From contig CABFPE010000161.1 in assembly GCA_900660155.1 (NCBI GenBank), positions 879,708 to 943,707 on the forward strand: a stretch of 64,000 nt of DNA. Direction: 5' to 3'. The position numbers were made by a program, and so were the translations under genes. Positions within the stretch are counted from its first letter, which is position 1; each line of letters begins with the position of its first letter. Source of the stretch: Hofstenia miamia. Its lineage: Eukaryota > Xenacoelomorpha > Acoela > Hofsteniidae. The notes under the pieces were generated by a model. The model ran no database searches and was not told the origin of the DNA. It saw nothing but the letters and a program-made list of their open reading frames with translations. This document shows positions 1 to 11,457 of this stretch, piece after piece.

Positions 1-1269
1 GACAAACCACTTGTGGGCAATAAACTCCACATTAATTTTAGCTTAACCACATGGGTCAAGCGGAACTTTAATACATGGACATTAGAAATCAATTAGCGAC
101 TGGTACTTGTTTAATCTGTTTAATCAGTAAATATGTTTAAACAATTTTATTATAAATATTAACAAAGCATTGAAAATTAGATGAATAATAAACTCTTAGT
201 GTAGCATCATCCAAATAAACCATAAGCTGCTAAAGAATAAAGTCGATTAAGAAGAACTAAGATCGAATATGAATGTGGATAAAAATATATTGTAAAAACT
301 TATCAGCTTAAGATTGATTTGTATATTGCAACCAACTAATATCAGGGTAATTGATTATGAATTAGTATTTGTCGATGCTAATAATTTTGACTAAACGAAG
401 GGGGCGAAATCGCTTCTATTATTTTTAGCCCTATCTTGGCAGAGGAAAGATTCAAAATTTGAAATTGACAGGTACTTTTTCGAGCTACTATAAATAGATT
501 CAATTTCATGTTAACAATTGATAAAGAAATTTCTTCTGAGTTCTTGTATTGTTCCTTTACTACGGTTTGATTATCTAATACAATGTCAAGCTAAACGAGT
601 TTTGTTTAGTAGTGGCCTGGATCCATCACGGGAACGATTCAATGGTCTTTGTGCCAGGCCACGAAAGTGCACTTAGGTTGGGAGTAGGGGTTTTTATTCT
701 CGTTTAGTTGACTACTGATAATTTATCTACATGTAATAAACTTAACAAGCTCGAAATATGGCTGTTAAGCTGAAACCTAGGGATTTGTATTTATATTATT
801 CTAGATCAAAATTAATGACGATAATGTGACCGAGCATGTAGTGATTATTAAATGTAGCTTAGGAAGCTGCTGTATATTAAAATAGTTATTAAAGCCAGTA
901 TATTTCAGTAATGGCTACATGTAATATTAACTAAGCAGCTAGTGACAAGTCAGGTTGCACGAACATAAAACACTTTTACAAATAGAGACTAAGTTGATAA
1001 GTGAATGTAATAATTGTCCATTGTTTATAATTACCTTTTTATTTTGTTGCAGCTAGTATGTATCAGTCCTTATTGTATATATTTTTTATTAAATGTAGGA
1101 AACTGCTCTTATTGTATTTTATCTATTTTAATCTTGTTGAAGAGCAGCTATTGTCTATTTGCTATATGTCATCTTATTTATGTATTATTGTTACACATAT
1201 TGAGAATGAGATCAATTATAACAAACTCTTTCAGTGAGCTTAGTTGCCAGCAGATTGAATGAAGTGTAT
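1..1269. other. No gene recognised; A+T-rich flank
   Basis: Only short, low-complexity frames are present and none shows a protein motif. The one structured feature is the nested inverted repeat listed separately. A single N at 1323 just beyond this stretch marks an assembly join. Confidence 0.5.
591..707. repeat. Nested inverted repeat
   Basis: An outer pair of 9-bp arms (CTAAACGAG at 591-599, CTCGTTTAG at 699-707) encloses a second perfect 9-bp pair (GTGGCCTGG at 612-620, CCAGGCCAC at 654-662). The enclosed DNA is richer in G+C than its surroundings. It could be a small fold-back MITE or a structured transcript. No target-site duplication was found. Confidence 0.4.
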
Positions 1270-3600
1270 AAATGGATGGATCGAAACTGTTGGTGAACTG
1301 TCTCAATGATATGGCTTCGGGCNTCCAATAACTCCAGGGAACTCAGTGGCAACCCCCATTGCCCCAGCAACAAGTAAGCTGCAAGAAAGCTCAACTCTGA
1401 TACCTCCCACAACTGATGTGGAAATGCAAACTATTCAACTCAAACCACAAATCGATTAGCTTGAAATTCTAGAAACTCTCTGAAAGAACAAAGAGACAGA
1501 AATTGCTCTTAAAAAATTATAACTCTCAAAGAAAAATTTGATGAAATGGAATCAGAGAGAAGACAAATCATATTGGACCTTAAAATAGATATGAGCCAAA
1601 GGCAAGACGAGCAATCAAACTTGTTTCAAATACAAGTGGATACCCTTACTCAAAGAGTAGCAGATGTGAACCTACAAATTGTAAAACAGAACGATAGATG
1701 GAAATTAATGTAATTTCATTTGGAAACTGAAAATAAAAAGTTGCAGCAAGAAAAGGACACACTGCAACTAGAAATTGAACACCTAAAAGACCAGCTGTGA
1801 TTAATAAAACTGGTGCAAGACAGTGATGATGAACAAATGAAAAAACGGATGCAGACACACAGTATCATAATTACAGAGGAACCTGAAGTTCAATTAACTG
1901 CACTGAGAAAAAGTGGAAGGGTACCACCAAAAAGAGAACCTGACAAGGCAAACCTCAGCAAGGAAGAGGAGAAAGAGCAGGTAATACAAGAAATCACAGA
2001 CGAAGTTAAGAAACAAGTGCAAAAACAAGTCAAAACAGAGGCACCTGGAAAACCAAAATTTGAAAAGTAAATATTGCTGGAAATGATATTGAAGAAATGA
2101 CGGCATTGCAAAGCAAAGATCAGAACATTTACTGGGAAAGTTGATAGCTACTTTCACTTTTTAGGAATGGCTACAACTTTTTGAATTGACAATTAGGGAG
2201 CTTAAATAAGTCAAGATGCTGCAGCCGCGAGACTCCTACTATATTTACTGGAGCTGCATATCAGCACTACTTGATTCTAGATGCTGAAACTAAAATGAAC
2301 TATAAATTACTGATTGGAAATTTCTTTTAGTTCTAAATTGTATGAAAATGAAAAAGTTTAACAACATTTGAAATTATTTGTCTCAAGTACAATGATTATT
2401 AACACTCCGCTTGAGAGGGGGCATTTTTTAAAATACAGCAACCTGTTCTTTCACTTTACTAAAGGCCTTCCAGAGAGAATGTGAAACAACAATTCAATAA
2501 AATTTGATGTTGATGACAGCATGGAAAAATGATCAGGCAACATGGAACAAACAAAATCAAATACAACAAATTGAAGTTCGGAAAGAACAAAGTCAACAGA
2601 AACCTTCAAAGAGCAACAAGATGATTAAGCGTGAAATGAAAATTAAAATTAAAATGAAAGATGGGCAGATAAAGAAACTGAAAGAGAAAAATGTTTGATG
2701 TTATAACTGTGATGAAAAAGGACACAGAAAAGACAAGTGTAAGAAACAAATTAATATTAGAGAAGATGGTAACGCCTACTATGATGATGCAGACTTAATC
2801 GAATCTGAAAACAAAACATTATCTGAAATGGAAGACAAAGAAATAGATGAGGAGTGATATTGGGAGATGATTTTCTATCTAAAAATAAATGTATTATCAA
2901 TTACAGTTACAGAACAATGAGAGTGCAAGAGGAGGAGATCAAGATCGATGAGGAACAAGAAAACCAGAAAATACTGTTCACACTCATGGAAGACATCAAA
3001 CTCCAGCCATACCACTGGAAGATGTATATAATCAGAACAGACAAAAACATTACATCAGAAATCATGTTATACGAACAAATGGAAATTAATACGAAAAGAA
3101 TCTTGATGCCTTCAAGTGTCTGCACAATAGAAAATGGAGAAGGAAAAATCCCAATATTAAATGTAACTAATAGAAATGTGAACATGAATCAATTTAAATT
3201 GAAAATCTATGGAAAGTGCATGAAATCTAGCATCAGGATTATCTGGAAACCTATGGAAGATAGCAATGGAGTTAGTAATCTGCAATGCTGTCTAAAGGGT
3301 GCACAGATTGAACGCATATAGTAATCCACAAGTTCAACAAAAGGACGCGTGGATAAACACCATTGGAGCAAGTAATCCTCACAGCTGACTAAAAGGTATG
3401 GGGATGAATGCCAAAGAGGAATAAAGAATACTTGAAATAAAAGAAGAACACTATGAACACCTACAGCAGAATGAGAGAAAAATTACAACAATTGCTAACA
3501 AAACACAGCAGAATATTCAACATTTGTTTACAATTTCGTATCACACGATCACTTTCCCTCGCAAATTCAATTGAGCAAAGAACAAACACGTAATACATCA
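1270..3600 (+). mobile_element. LTR-retroelement fossil (gag and protease remains)
   Basis: The stretch carries recognisable parts of an LTR retrotransposon in plus orientation. There is a long lysine/glutamate-rich gag-like section (about 1.4-2.7 kb). A CCHC zinc-knuckle pattern (C-x2-C-x4-H-x4-C) lies near 2,698-2,745. A protease-type section begins near 2,854, with the L-G-D-D-F-L motif usual just after retroelement aspartic proteases. No reverse transcriptase or paired LTRs were recognised. The element is a broken fossil with several breaks and is clearly not young. The Ty3/gypsy-like assignment is inference from part order and the zinc knuckle. Confidence 0.6.
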
Positions 3601-6600
3601 TTGAGGGGAGAAATTAATAGCAATGTAAACTATTCTCGAAATTATCGAGGTGACGTCAAAGTGACACAATCACTACAAATTACAAAATTATAAAGTAAGA
3701 ATTCGATCAAATTTAAAAATAAAACAATAATACACTCTACCAACTGTGCTCTTAGCTCAAGCAAGTTATACCAAGTTACGAATTATAACTCATAATATAG
3801 TATTGGACAGTGAAATGCTGGTGGGAAAATGTGGCACTTGTGACAACTAATTCCACCAGTGGTCCCTGGATGGGCTATTGGCGGCATCAGTGGCAACCTT
3901 AGTAATCAATGAACAGATGCTTGCAAATAGAACTCACTTCATTATTTTGATTCATAGATCCTTTTAATATAGAAAAAAGAATTGCGAAGAGTTTTTTTGA
4001 AATTTTTAATTTATAAAAATTATAATATACCTGTTAAGTGAATTTTCAGAATAATTTAATCATGCATATTTGGACGCCCTAAAGTTAACTATAATATTAG
4101 AAAGGTATGCTTGAGCAGATTTTTCACGATTTATAAAAGTTCTATTTCAAAATTGGTCTTAATTTGAGAATTGAACATTTTTGTTAAATTAGGCAGATTT
4201 ACATGTTTATTGTTGTCATTTATAAACAAGACATTCTTTCTGTTTACTAAAAGGTGTTTGTACTGAAAATCCTTGATAGGATAGGAAAAATGTCCTTCTG
4301 CCCTTTGTTGAGATTGTGCATGTTCAAACAGCAATTTTTCAACTTCTTAGATATATAAATTTTTGTTTTATATAAAATAATGCTTTGCTATCAAAATCTA
4401 CTGTTTGCCACCAATGGGGCATTATTGGCTCACCATAGGCCCATGAATGCACCATTATTGGCCCATCAATGGGTCATTGTCGGAAATACATCGTTGGCCC
4501 ATTATTTCCCTTGCTGTCATCTGCCAATAATGGCCATCAACGGCAACTTCAATAGCCCATTGGCGGTCCATTAATGGCTTGCTATTTGAGCAATCACAAT
4601 ATTCACTCAATGTAGAGCAATGGGTTGGTAATGTTTTAATTGGCCAGGATTTATTCGTCAATCACATCATTTACTCAATACAGTGCGATCTGAAATGCGA
4701 TATTGTATAGGTTGCTAATGGTTTGGTTCATTCCTAATTCATACTATAACGTTTTAATCTAATTAATATTATTAATCTTATAACTGGAAATTAACCTTAT
4801 TAACTGTATTAATTTTTTGGTTGCCCTACTGATTACTTGTACAAAAAACGTAAGCAAACTATAACGAATAACTAATTCAATTTCGTATACAATTTATCAA
4901 TAACTACTTAAGGATTTTAGCCTAATAAATGAAAAACAAATTTGAAACAAGACATCTTTTGATATGTATGAAAGTACATATATTACTACTTTGCAATAAC
5001 TATCCCTTATTTTTCGGAGCAGATTAAAAGAGTTTTATTAATTGTAAAGTTAGTAACGGAAGTGCTTTGAATAAGAAACCACATACATACTTCACTTTCG
5101 ATGCCAATTTTCAAAAGGAAAAGCGGATATGTACATTTTTTTTAATGGAAACTCATTTTTTCTTAAATCAATTTTGAGTGTTTCCATCAACTAAACCAAG
5201 ATAAAAAGAGCTCTGGCACCTGCAATTGTGATTGTCAATGCAAAAAGAACTCAAAACATTGAAGTTACATTATTTTAAAGCCAATTAACGTTAGTTTGTC
5301 GATTTTTGAAATATCACCCTTCAAGTTCCTTCCCCTATTATTAGATTCATATTTTCAGAGAAAACGTCACGTTTAATTAACAACGGGCGGCGGAATTTTT
5401 ACTTGAATGGATTATATTGATCACCACGGACGTCAAGCTCTGTATTATTAATTAGCCTTAAATTAAAATTCACTACAATCACCATCAATGTTCAGAAATA
5501 ATCACAGCATGGGTTTAGTAACTAAAATCTATCATGGAATAATTATTTACTTATAACTACCAAAATTCAAACAAAACACATTATTAATATTTGCAATACT
5601 AAAACCTTGTGGCTTTGTTCTATTTTTTGTTTGTGCCTTTAAAATAACAATGAGATTTTTATAGTTAATCAGATAACTTGCATAATGTAATGCATCAAAC
5701 GGCCAGATCAACACTGGTCATCGGTCAGAGGGTGACCGGAGCCCATCCCATCATGGTCGCCAATTTAAGATAAAACTTCCCTCTCTCTGCTAAGGCCAAT
5801 GCAGTAACGACCGTAACAGAATCCACTCTTCAAAATAAAACCAAATTTTGTTACTGTTGTGTGTCACTTAACGAGAAATTCATTATTGTAATTTGTTGAT
5901 CTACAACAATTCAGTGCATGAAAGGGTCAATTCACTTAGGGGCGACGTCCAGTCCAGACGTTATTCACCAGAACGGAACTTTGGTTGTCTATTTCCATTT
6001 ATAGAAATAGCGGGATTCTTTGTTATCTGAACACTAGTAACTGAAGAAATTCAATAATTATAAAAAAATCAAATTTCTCCTTTAATTTAAAAAATATATT
6101 TTAAACATTACAATTTCTCAAACACATTATATTACCGCACTCATATTCATTAATGGGCTTATACTTCTTTTATCTACATGGAATAAATAAACATTACAGG
6201 TTTCGTAGTAGTAATAAAAATAAATATAATAAATGGATCAGATATAATTTGGAAAGAGGTAAAATTGTTAATTTAGTAGAATTCTATGCTTAAATTTCCG
6301 CACAACTCACAAAGTCAAGCCGTAATGCTGTCGTTTTATTAAGTTTCATATCTGTACCCACTCGATACCTACAATCAAAGATGGAATAAACCGGGATGGG
6401 CTTGGTAGGAATAAAGTGAATGACATACAATTTATAAGCATTGTGTTGAAATTAATACTTAAATTTAAAAAAATATTGTTATACGTTTCTAAGATACCCA
6501 ATTTTTTCTAGCAAACTGAAAAATTAAAGAAATTTTTTGATAATCAAGTGATGTCTAGGGACGGGTTCTACTCGGGGTTACCTAGTGCACTCGAGCTTAT

Positions 6601-8230
6601 TGAAAAAAATATTTAGAGCATCGTTAATTTTAAACATATAATGAACATCTTTTTGATTGAATTGTAATATATTTCGTAGAATAGAAAAAATCTTTTTTCT
6701 ATTGAATATATTTGTATTTATTATTGTATTAACCCCATCTGTTAGAGAAATAATGTTCTATTTCGAATTTGAAAAGCTTGGGCCCTAATTTTTAATACTT
6801 ATTCTAACAATATATTATGAAAACGAGTCATTAAGGGTATTATTTTTATTTATATTTTTTTATTTATATTCATATTCCATAAAACCAATATTTTATTAAT
6901 TTCAGTCTGTTAGAAAGAAGTTTTATTCATGAAATATATGTTTATATAACACAAATTAATTGGGTATGCAAATGATATTTTGGTACTTAGCTATGACAAG
7001 CCATGACAATGCTAAATTTCAGCGACATTCTATTTTGGGAAAATAGCTTTTTCAAATTTTTTGTTGCAGATGTGAATGTCGAACTTTTTTTGTTTTTTCA
7101 GTATAGTCTTTACAAATTTCAATGCGTGGTATATAATTGATTTTGAATCGGTATAAAAAGTGAAAAAAACCTGCCAAAATAAAGAAAAGACAAAACAGTT
7201 TGTCTAAAGCATTATAAATCTGTGTACAGTACAAAAATTATCAAATTCGAATATTATAGTACTATACGTTGTAAAGCAACTATAAAAAATTTTGTAAACA
7301 CAAAAAATGGAAATCTATATACAGAAAACTATTTAAGTGAAATTCTGGCAAGCCTTTAGCTGCAAATCATCAGCCTTTTTAGTTTTGTGAATGAGCAACT
7401 GCGCTATAATCGAGTTGGCACTTTGATCTATTGTTGACCGCAACTAAGACATTAATGGATGAATCGGGTTAAGAGATCTTTCAGATGTAGTGTTTGTAGC
7501 TGCAATAATGGCCAGGACGAGTAAAATTAGGCGTATATTGAGAAAGTTCCCTAAGTTCACAGTAGACTCAGACTAAAAATTGTATGTGGCAGACATTATT
7601 CAAACGTTTTTTCCAAATTAAAAATCCAGCTTCGTATATTTGACCAAAGTGATAGAGATTCCCAAATCAGTGAAGTAATGTTTAAAACATATAGTTAGAT
7701 AGCAATGTCTTCATCTGATATCAAATGCCCCCTCAATACGCCCCTGGATGCCCACAATTATTATTAACATGTGGATGCTAGAAAGTTTACTTCCATTCCA
7801 TATTATGTACATTTTAAGTAAAAAAATTCAAAACAAATTGTAAATAAGATGTTGAAAAATTAATAAAACAATCTTGAATTGTATTCGAAATCTTATTGAA
7901 AATTCCTAAAATATTTGATAGCATCAAAGAAAATGTCATTTTCGCGTACGAGTAAAACACTTCAGAGACAGGTGAGGTGGGTACGGTGTGAAATCGCATA
8001 ACACCAGAGCATAAATATCATTATTAAATTATTAAACATGTTGATTGAAGCATGAATGTTCAAATAGTTTCACAATAGGGTTAAAGAAAGACATTCAAAT
8101 TTCAATTATTTGTACATTTAGAAAACTATATATTAAATATTAGCTTATCCTCTTAAACCAATAGTTTAAACACATTTAAGCATTCACTTTAAAATTATAT
8201 CATATGGATGAATGAACGATAAATTTGTAA
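3601..8230. other. Non-coding, repeat-rich; no gene recognised
   Basis: No open frame shows a domain or plausible exon signature. The stretch is mostly A+T-rich unique-looking DNA. Exceptions are the degenerate ATTGGCC repeat tract at 4.38-4.59 kb and a small G+C-richer patch near 5.70-5.78 kb. Confidence 0.5.
4380..4590. repeat. Degenerate repeat of ATTGGCCCAT-type words
   Basis: Words such as ATTATTGGC, TTGGCCCAT, CAATGGG and AATGGCC recur on both strands through about 200 bp. The tract is a diverged, partly palindromic short-period repeat. A spurious plus-strand frame runs through it. Confidence 0.5.
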
Positions 8231-9080
8231 TGTTATTTTGCATTCAAATCTTTATTTCAGTGTTTGTTAATTGGCAAAGTTTATCTAAATATGTGATAGA
8301 ATGCTCAAAAATGGTGCAAATCCCTTTTCCATTTTTATTTTTTCACAAAAAAACTGCCAACTGAAGTAAAACTTTGTAGAATCCATAAAAAACCAGTAAA
8401 ATAGAATTCTTTTCAAATATTGAACAATGTGAAACAATGTTTTAATTTTTATTTTGTAATATGTTTCAATTTTGTATGTTCATATTCAAATGTTGTCCTT
8501 ATCACTATTTTTTAAGAAGTTGTATTCATATAGTGAGTGATTTATAAAAATATTATTAAATTTCTTATGATTTATTTTTATACTTAGTATTTATTTTACT
8601 ATAATAAACATTTGCTAAGTAAGCTTGTCTGTAAATTTATTTGTGGATTCCACAAANTGTTTTGCATTCAAATCTTTACTTCAGTGTTCGTTAATTGGCA
8701 AAGTTTATCTAAATATGTGATAGAATGCTCAAAAATGGTACAAATCCCTTTTCCATTTTTATTTTTTCACAAAAAACTGCCAACTGAAGTAAAATTTTGT
8801 AGAATCCATAAAAAACCAGTAAAATAGAATTCTTTTCAAATATTGAACAATGTGAAACAATGTTTTAATTTTTATTTTGTAATATGTTTCAATTTTGTAT
8901 GTTCATATTCAAATGTTGTCCTTATCACTATTTTTTAAGAAGTTGTATTCATATAGTGAGTGATTTATAAAAATGTTATTAAATTTCTTATGATTTATTT
9001 TAATACTTAGTATTTATTTTACTATAATAAACATTTGCTAAGTAAGCTTGTCTGTAAATTTATTTGTGGATTCCACAAAA
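8231..9080. repeat. Near-identical ~425-bp duplication split by a single N (likely assembly artefact)
   Basis: Sequence 8231-8656 is repeated from 8658 to 9080 with roughly eight visible differences. A lone N at 8657 lies exactly between the copies. The pattern fits two allelic contig ends laid side by side instead of merged. A true tandem duplication is the alternative. Confidence 0.75.
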
Positions 9081-9180
9081 TCTCTGAAGAGAATATTATT
9101 TTGATAAATAATAATTATTGTGGATTCCACAAATTCTCTGAAAATATTATTACTTCACTTGTAGATTTTTTGTGGATTTC
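9062..9180. repeat. Clustered 17-bp palindrome TTTGTGGATTCCACAAA
   Basis: The word has two 8-bp arms around a central T. It occurs at the end of each duplicated copy (near 8640 and 9062), again with one change near 9118, and as a partial match near 9168. It may be a protein-binding site or part of an uncharacterised repeat. Confidence 0.5.
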
Positions 9181-10122
9181 ATAAAACATCTAAATTGCAT
9201 TTATTTTGCTAGAATGATTTTTGAAGATTTCACAAAAATTCATATTAGTCAAGAAAATTTAAAATTTATAAATTACTATAATAATAATGGACAACCGAAA
9301 TTACTCAAGCTTTGGGTTACTATGTTTTCCTTAAGAGTGATTCACCTTACAATATATAATTTCTGCATTTTACCCGTTATTTTTTCATACCATTACCCGT
9401 TAAATCAGTATCAGTACCCGGGTATAAAAACGAGGATCTGCAGGCACAGCCCTAGTCCATCAAACAAGACATGCAGGTGAAAAAATTTGCTTATGGCATA
9501 AAAACTAAAATATTTTTAGTTTATAAGGCTAAAGGTAACCGTTGAAACCATAAAAACATCTGCGTGATTTTATCACAGAGAAGCAGAAGTTCGCTTTATG
9601 GACACTGATTATAAAATAATATCAAATATTTAAATATTATGGGGTTTAACTTCCCCATGGGACCCTAGATTCCGCACTGACATCTGTTTCCTCACTTCAT
9701 ACATAGCTAGTTCAAGAAAACTGAAATGAATGAAATTTTAATCTCATAATTTATAGACATTTACATTTTTTTCATTCATGAAAAAATCCATAATTTTCAA
9801 TTATTTACTTTACAAAAAGCCAATGTAGCAGACAATAAACAGAGCTTCGTTCAGAGTTAAACTATTGATTTCTTTTGAATTTCTTAATATTGACAAATTC
9901 GATTAAAGTTTAGTGTTAACACTTGAGATAACTATAGATGATTGTGTAATGGAAACGAATGCATATAAATATAGTCACAACTCTAAATAAGACACCAATT
10001 GCAGGCGTTTTCGTTTTTACCTTTTCAAATAGGTTTTTCTAAATTTGAGCTGTTAGTTGAATTTAAATTAAGCTGTTTATTTCTTATTTAAATGTACATT
10101 CTGTTTAAGCTGGTAACGATTA
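9181..10122. other. No gene recognised
   Basis: A plus-strand frame at 9172-9480 has no recognisable domain and low-complexity composition. Nothing else stands out before the mariner end at 10,123. Confidence 0.45.
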
Positions 10123-10547
10123 GGTTGTCCCAAAAGTTCGTAAACACTTGAAAAATGTACGATTCCTCGTCTGTTGGCTTGTGCTTCGGTGAGTTCGTGA
10201 AGATCTTGGCGCGGCTTTTTGTGAACAAAATCAAGTTGCTTCAAGTGTCGGTGAATTGTCGATTTGCCAACTCCAAACTCACCAGCCAATTCTCGAGTGC
10301 TTGATGAAGGAGCAATGTTCAACCCGGTTTTTAAGTCTCCATCATCCAGCTTTAACGGCCGACCTGAACGAGGCATATCTTCAAGACTCATGTCGCCAGA
10401 TTCGAAACGCTTGTACCATTTTGAGATCGCCGCATATGCAATTGTTTCTTTACCTTCGGCAGCACAAATCTCTTCAGCAGCTTTTCTAGTTGAAAGACCT
10501 CGCTTCCAGCAGTAGCGAACCAAAACTCGCAGCTCAATTTTATCCAT
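10077..10547 (-). CDS. Mariner transposase, N-terminal DNA-binding half only
   Basis: Starting at the ATG at 10,547 (protein start MDKIELRVLVRY) the frame encodes the paired helix-turn-helix region of mariner transposases. This includes a W-Y-K-R-F-E-S-G segment, a P-R-S-G-R-P linker between the two helix-turn-helix units, and a second unit around V-G-K-S-T-I-H-R-H-L. The catalytic DD34D domain has been deleted: after the second unit the frame runs straight into the terminal repeat and stops outside the element at 10,077. An upstream in-frame ATG at 10,592 is possible but is not family-like. A protein of this kind could still bind mariner ends; whether it is made is unknown. Confidence 0.85.
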   Translation of the reverse strand: MDKIELRVLVRYCWKRGLSTRKAAEEICAAEGKETIAYAAISKWYKRFESGDMSLEDMPRSGRPLKLDDGDLKTGLNIAPSSSTRELAGEFGVGKSTIHRHLKQLDFVHKKPRQDLHELTEAQANRRGIVHFSSVYELLGQPNRYQLKQNVHLNKK

Positions 10548-10660
10548 TACCTGGATCAAAAAATGAATATTACTATAACAATATAAACGCAAAAAATATA
10601 GTAATTAAAAAATGCATAAAATTTAATTTTTTCAAGTGTTTACGAACTTTTGGGACAACC
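10123..10660 (-). mobile_element. Internally deleted mariner transposon with intact termini
   Basis: The element has perfect inverted repeats of 33 bp, beginning GGTTGTCCCAAAAGTT at both ends (10,123-10,155 and 10,628-10,660). TA flanks both sides (10,121-10,122 and 10,661-10,662), as expected for mariner insertion. At 538 bp it is well under half of a full mariner (about 1.3 kb). The catalytic part is missing. Identical ends suggest a recent, trans-mobilisable copy. It lies about 0.3 kb beyond the stop codon of the Kirrel-like gene and could be within its 3' UTR. Confidence 0.92.
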
Positions 10661-10953
10661 TAGTAATATAACAACTGTTTTGTAAAAGCTAATAAATTAT
10701 AAAAGTTTGACAAAAGTTTTACTATACTTAAATAAATAAATTTACACTTCGAAAATTTGATTTAAAAAATATAACTATCAAACGAGCAAAAATCTAAAAG
10801 TATGTACTTAATAAAACCTTGGAAAAATATACATAATTCTATTCTACAAATAATATTAACAAATCTATAAACTACAATGACAAAAGCAATATAAATATTT
10901 AAAAATGAACTAACATAGGCAAGAATCCTCAAAATAGGAAATGCAGCTTTGGA
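10661..10953 (-). other. Probable 3' UTR of the long isoform
   Basis: A+T-rich sequence follows the stop at 10,954. No AATAAA was seen on the minus strand before the mariner. The nearest variant, ATTAAA (near 10,623-10,628), lies inside the mariner, so the 3' end may be within or beyond the transposon. Confidence 0.4.
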
Positions 10954-11457
10954 TCAAACATACGTTGGAGGCATTTGATACTGTGGACAATTTGAGGATG
11001 CCCCGTTGCTATATGAGCTTCCACTCCCGCTGCTGAAGGCTGAAATGTCGGAATCCGCATCGCTAGACTCTTTGAATCTCACTTTTTGAGGGACGCGTGA
11101 TTCAGGAATGGAGTGCTTCGAGGAATGTGTATTTTTGTAGAATTTCCTCAGCCCATTGTTTTCAGGCTTAAATGTCGATAGGGGAATGTCATTAGCGCTA
11201 TTAGTCCGAGGACGTCTAGCGATAGGCTCGTTAGGCACAGCACGAGTTAGGGTTTGAACATCGAAGTTTTTCTTTGGATAAATAACAGTGCTAGATTCTC
11301 TAGGTGATTCTGGACTAATAGACGATCCCCCACCAGACTCCCCGTCCGGCTGCCAGCGATGTTCTGGATAAAAACGAGGTTGATACCCGTGGTTGAGTGT
11401 ACCAGAGAAGAGTTCGGGGTAGAAGCAAGCAGCGTTTGTTAGTTTCAAGGGTGAAGA
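10954..11457 (-). CDS. Kirrel-like exon 12: distal cytoplasmic tail (long isoform)
   Basis: The acceptor TGTATTTCAG at 11,458 opens a phase 0 exon encoding 167 residues, starting S-S-P-L-K-L-T-N-A-A and ending Q-M-P-P-T-Y-V before TGA at 10,954. The last three residues T-Y-V form a class I PDZ ligand; vertebrate Neph proteins end T-H-V. L-S-T-F-K-P (11,164-11,181) loosely fits the WIRS consensus (bulky hydrophobic-x-S/T-F-x-x) that binds the WAVE complex and is known from SYG-1 and Neph1. An acidic serine cluster E-S-S-D-A-D-S-D precedes a Gly/Ser-rich run. Linkage to exon 11 rests on phase and position; an extra exon in the 9.5-kb gap is not excluded. Confidence 0.72.
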   Translation of the reverse strand, partial: SSPLKLTNAACFYPELFSGTLNHGYQPRFYPEHRWQPDGESGGGSSISPESPRESSTVIYPKKNFDVQTLTRAVPNEPIARRPRTNSANDIPLSTFKPENNGLRKFYKNTHSSKHSIPESRVPQKVRFKESSDADSDISAFSSGSGSSYSNGASSNCPQYQMPPTYV

